This document shows positions 61,278 to 64,000 of a stretch of DNA of 64,000 nucleotides, piece by piece. The translations under genes and the position numbers were made by a program. Location of the stretch: positions 1 to 64,000 of the forward strand of contig CAYMDP010000010.1 in assembly GCA_964389375.1 (NCBI GenBank), written 5' to 3'. A model generated the notes under the pieces. That model had not been told where the DNA came from. It did no database searches and saw nothing but the letters and a program-made list of their open reading frames with translations. Origin of the DNA: CAYMDP01 sp964389375. Lineage in GTDB: Bacteria > Bdellovibrionota > Bdellovibrionia > Bdellovibrionales > UBA1609. Positions within the stretch are counted from its first letter, which is position 1, and every line of letters starts with the position of its first letter.

Positions 61278-64000
61278 ATGTCATTTGTTCACCTTCACGT
61301 TCATTCTCAGTACTCGCTTCTAGATGCCACCATCCGGGCAAAGGCGCTTGTTAAGCGCGCGAAGGAGTTTAATCAGCCTGCAGTTGCCTTGACGGATCTT
61401 GGAAATTTATTTGGCTGTATTGAGTTTTATTTTGCGGCTCTTGATGCGGGAGTAAAACCCATCGTAGGACTTGAAGTGTATATCGCGCCGAAGGGTCGTT
61501 TGGTTAAGGGCGAGGATAAAGACGCAAGTCATATGCCGAACCGTCGATTGGTTTTGCTGGCCCAAGATATGGACGGCTATCACAGTCTTTGTGCCCTCAG
61601 TACGATTGGTTATCAAGAGGGTTTCTATTACCGTCCTCGCGTTGATTACGAAGTTTTAAAAAAACATAATAAGGGTCTAATTGCATTAACCGGCGGTCTA
61701 ATGGGTGAAGTCCCTTGGACTTTTAAAAATCGTGGACCCGATGAAGCTTTGCAAAAAATTAAGGAACTTAAAGACATCTACGGAGACGGTCTTTATCTCG
61801 AATTGAATCGAACCGGAGTTCGAGACTGGGACGACATTAATCCTTTTCTTGTTCAAGCTGGAAAAGACTTAAGTGTTCCCATTGTGGCTACGAATGATGT
61901 TCATTACCTTCATCAAGAAGATCAGCTGGCTCAGGAAGTTTTGATTTGTATTGCTTCCAACAAAACCCTGCAAGATGAGTCTCGATTTAAACTGGGAACG
62001 GATCAGTTTTATTTTAAAAGTACAGAATCCATGCAGTCTCTTTTTCAGGATCTTCCTGAGGCGATTGCCAATACCGAAGTCATCATGAATCGGTGCAATC
62101 TAAAGTTTAAGCTTAAAGATGAAGAGGGAAAGCCCATCTATCACTTGCCGACATTCCCGACCGCTGAAGGAGTTGGACTTGCTGAAGAGATCAAAAGACT
62201 TTCTTTCGAAGGTCTTGAGGTCAGGATCGAGCAAGCCAAAGCGCGCGGCGAAGAGATCGGTCCCGAACAACGCGAAGTTTATAAGCAGCGTCTTGAGTTC
62301 GAGTTAAAAGTTATTAATGGAATGGGTTTTGATGGATACTTTTTAATCGTTCAAGACTTTATTAATTGGGCCAAGAAAAATAATATTCCAGTCGGCCCGG
62401 GACGGGGATCAGGGGCAGGCTCTTTGGTCGCCTATAGTTTGTTTATTACCGATCTTGATCCCATGCCTTACAATTTGATTTTCGAGAGATTCCTAAATCC
62501 CGAGCGTATTAGCATGCCGGATTTTGATATCGATTTTTGCCAAGAAAACCGCGGCCGGGTCATTGATTATGTGACCGAAAAATACGGGCAACAAAGCGTG
62601 TCCCAGATTATCACTTACGGAAAACTTCAGGCTAGGGCTGCAATCCGCGATGTTGGGCGAGTTCTAGGAATGACCTATGCCGATGTGGATGTGATTTCAA
62701 AACTGATGCCTGATAAGTTAGGGATCACACTAGGTGAGGCCATAGAGCTTGAGCCACGCCTTCGTGAGATGATGGACCAAGATCCCAAGGTCGCAACCCT
62801 TATGGATTTGGCGCAAAAAGTTGAAGGTCTTGTTCGCCATGCAGGGATTCACGCCGCAGGTGTTGTCATTGCCGATGGATCGATCATGGATCATGCGCCC
62901 CTTTATCGTGGGGCTGACGGAGAAAACGTCGTTCAGTATGATATGAAACATGCTGAAAAAATTGGGCTAATTAAGTTCGATTTTCTTGGATTAAAAACCC
63001 TGACCCATATTCAAGATGCCTTAAATCTTGTTGAAAAAAATCGTGGCAAAAAAATTGCGACGACCGAGATCTCACTTAAAGACCCTGGTATTTATGAAAT
63101 CATGTGCAAAGGGGATACGGCCGGGATTTTTCAGTTCGAAGGTGAGGGCATTACAGACCTAATCCGAAAAGCCAAACCAAATTGTTTTGAAGATATCGTT
63201 GCGATCAATGCCCTTTATCGCCCAGGTCCAATGGATATGATTCCGGACTATCTTAAGCGAAAAAATGCGGAAGTTTCGGTTTCGTATATTTTTGATGAAC
63301 TCGAGCCTATTTTAAAAGAAACCTACGGGATCGTGGTCTATCAAGAGCAAGTCCAAATTGTTGCAGCTAAAATTGCCAACTACTCCCTTGGTGAAGCCGA
63401 TATGCTTCGAAGAGCCATGGGAAAAAAGATTGCCGAAGAGATGGCCATTCACAAAACTCGCTTTTTAAAGGGCGCTGAAGAAAACAAATTTGATTTAAAA
63501 AAAGCAGGCGAGTTGTTTGATACCATGGCCGAGTTTGCGAAGTATGGATTTAATAAATCCCATGCTGCCGCATATTGCGTGGTTGCCGCCCAAACAGCCT
63601 ATCTAAAGAACTATTATCCCGTCGAATTTTTTGCAGCACTTTTAAGCACGGAGATGAGCGACACGGATAAGGTCGTCAAATACGTTAAAGACGCACAAAA
63701 ACGTAAGATCGAAGTTTTGCCTCCTCATGTGAATCACTCAGAATACAAGTTTTCGGTTCGAGGGGATCAAATCTTATTTTCTTTAGGTGCCATTAAAGGT
63801 GTGGGCCAAGGCGCTGTTGAAGCGATTGTCGAAGCCCGTGAAAAATTAGAGTCTAAGAAATTTGAGTCCTTAGATCAGTTTTTTGAAAGCCTTGATCTAA
63901 GACGGGTCAATAAAAAGACGATCGAAGCTTTAATTAAAGCTGGGGCCTTAGATGGCTTTAATGCAGAACGCTCTGAATTGATGGAAGGCTACTCGCGATT
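61278..64000 (+). CDS. dnaE: DNA polymerase III alpha subunit (3' partial)
   Basis: Starts with ATG 6 bp after guaA and runs off the right edge, giving about 907 codons of an expected ~1,150-1,200. N-terminal PHP domain (VHLHVHSQYSLLDA; ALTDLGNLFGCIEFY; ATNDVHYL), palm with GPGRGSGAGSLVAYSL and the catalytic acids PDFDIDFCQENR, then VRHAGIHAAGVVIA, FDFLGLKTLT, YRPGPMDMIPDY, VYQEQVQIVAAKIA, and FNKSHAAAYCVVA. The C-terminal OB and tau-binding regions lie outside. Tight spacing suggests co-transcription with guaA. Confidence 0.97.
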   Translation, partial: MSFVHLHVHSQYSLLDATIRAKALVKRAKEFNQPAVALTDLGNLFGCIEFYFAALDAGVKPIVGLEVYIAPKGRLVKGEDKDASHMPNRRLVLLAQDMDGYHSLCALSTIGYQEGFYYRPRVDYEVLKKHNKGLIALTGGLMGEVPWTFKNRGPDEALQKIKELKDIYGDGLYLELNRTGVRDWDDINPFLVQAGKDLSVPIVATNDVHYLHQEDQLAQEVLICIASNKTLQDESRFKLGTDQFYFKSTESMQSLFQDLPEAIANTEVIMNRCNLKFKLKDEEGKPIYHLPTFPTAEGVGLAEEIKRLSFEGLEVRIEQAKARGEEIGPEQREVYKQRLEFELKVINGMGFDGYFLIVQDFINWAKKNNIPVGPGRGSGAGSLVAYSLFITDLDPMPYNLIFERFLNPERISMPDFDIDFCQENRGRVIDYVTEKYGQQSVSQIITYGKLQARAAIRDVGRVLGMTYADVDVISKLMPDKLGITLGEAIELEPRLREMMDQDPKVATLMDLAQKVEGLVRHAGIHAAGVVIADGSIMDHAPLYRGADGENVVQYDMKHAEKIGLIKFDFLGLKTLTHIQDALNLVEKNRGKKIATTEISLKDPGIYEIMCKGDTAGIFQFEGEGITDLIRKAKPNCFEDIVAINALYRPGPMDMIPDYLKRKNAEVSVSYIFDELEPILKETYGIVVYQEQVQIVAAKIANYSLGEADMLRRAMGKKIAEEMAIHKTRFLKGAEENKFDLKKAGELFDTMAEFAKYGFNKSHAAAYCVVAAQTAYLKNYYPVEFFAALLSTEMSDTDKVVKYVKDAQKRKIEVLPPHVNHSEYKFSVRGDQILFSLGAIKGVGQGAVEAIVEAREKLESKKFESLDQFFESLDLRRVNKKTIEALIKAGALDGFNAERSELMEGYSR

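Overview
The window looks like chromosomal DNA of a Bdellovibrionota bacterium (Bdellovibrio or a close relative). This is inferred from gene content: a giant repeat-built fibre protein ending in a self-cleaving S74 chaperone, a secreted subtilisin-like protease with an Ig-like domain, paired HD-GYP proteins, a DUF222-type HNH endonuclease, a membrane-bound MutS-like ATPase and several long cytoplasmic coiled-coil proteins, all beside ordinary Gram-negative housekeeping genes (lptD, ffh, rpsP, trmD, rplS, argS, guaB, guaA, dnaE). No rRNA, tRNA, CRISPR array, insertion sequence or prophage was seen.

Layout. 1-9185: 3' part of a giant fibre/adhesin gene, open at the left edge. 9296-15360: mostly minus-strand exported or accessory genes (small secreted protein, subtilase, glycosyltransferase, secreted unknown, HNH endonuclease) with gene-poor gaps. 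15361-17220: two sparse stretches around one VOC-like gene; a decayed 58-bp relative of part of the HNH gene lies here. 17221-22139 (minus): trhO, then an operon of two tandem HD-GYP paralogues and a membrane MutS-like ATPase; a near-perfect long inverted repeat separates trhO from this operon. 22331-28561 (plus): the classical ffh-rpsP-khpA-rimM-trmD-RNA methyltransferase-rplS-rnhB-yraN translation/secretion cluster with two clear terminators. 28650-33742 (minus): lptD, start-stop coupled to a CHASE2 adenylate cyclase. 33912-37705: STAS protein, coiled-coil protein, membrane-anchored unknown, VKOR-DsbA fusion. 37792-47611 (plus): ChaN-like protein, double-GYF_2 membrane protein, argS, TPR protein, exported protein, 555-residue coiled-coil protein, pyruvate kinase. 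47708-51377 (minus): cNMP-binding protein and a thiolase-scoA-scoB acetoacetate operon. 51737-64000: exported beta-solenoid-like protein, H1-like protein with a zinc-type motif, unknown, then miaB-bifunctional nuclease-gamma carbonic anhydrase-guaB-lipoprotein/barrel-[palindrome]-guaA-dnaE (open at the right edge).

How the parts fit. Envelope themes recur: fibre, secreted protease, LptD, VKOR-DsbA for periplasmic disulphides, PEGA lipoprotein. Nucleotide second messengers recur too: two predicted c-di-GMP phosphodiesterases, one adenylate cyclase and one cyclic-nucleotide-binding protein with an unrecognised C-terminal half. The least explained items are the modular fibre with near-identical cassettes, two long palindromic elements at gene borders, the H1-like/zinc-motif protein, the GYF_2 protein next to ChaN, and the cyclase-lptD coupling. 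Family assignments rest on reading motifs by eye; no database search or structure prediction was run.
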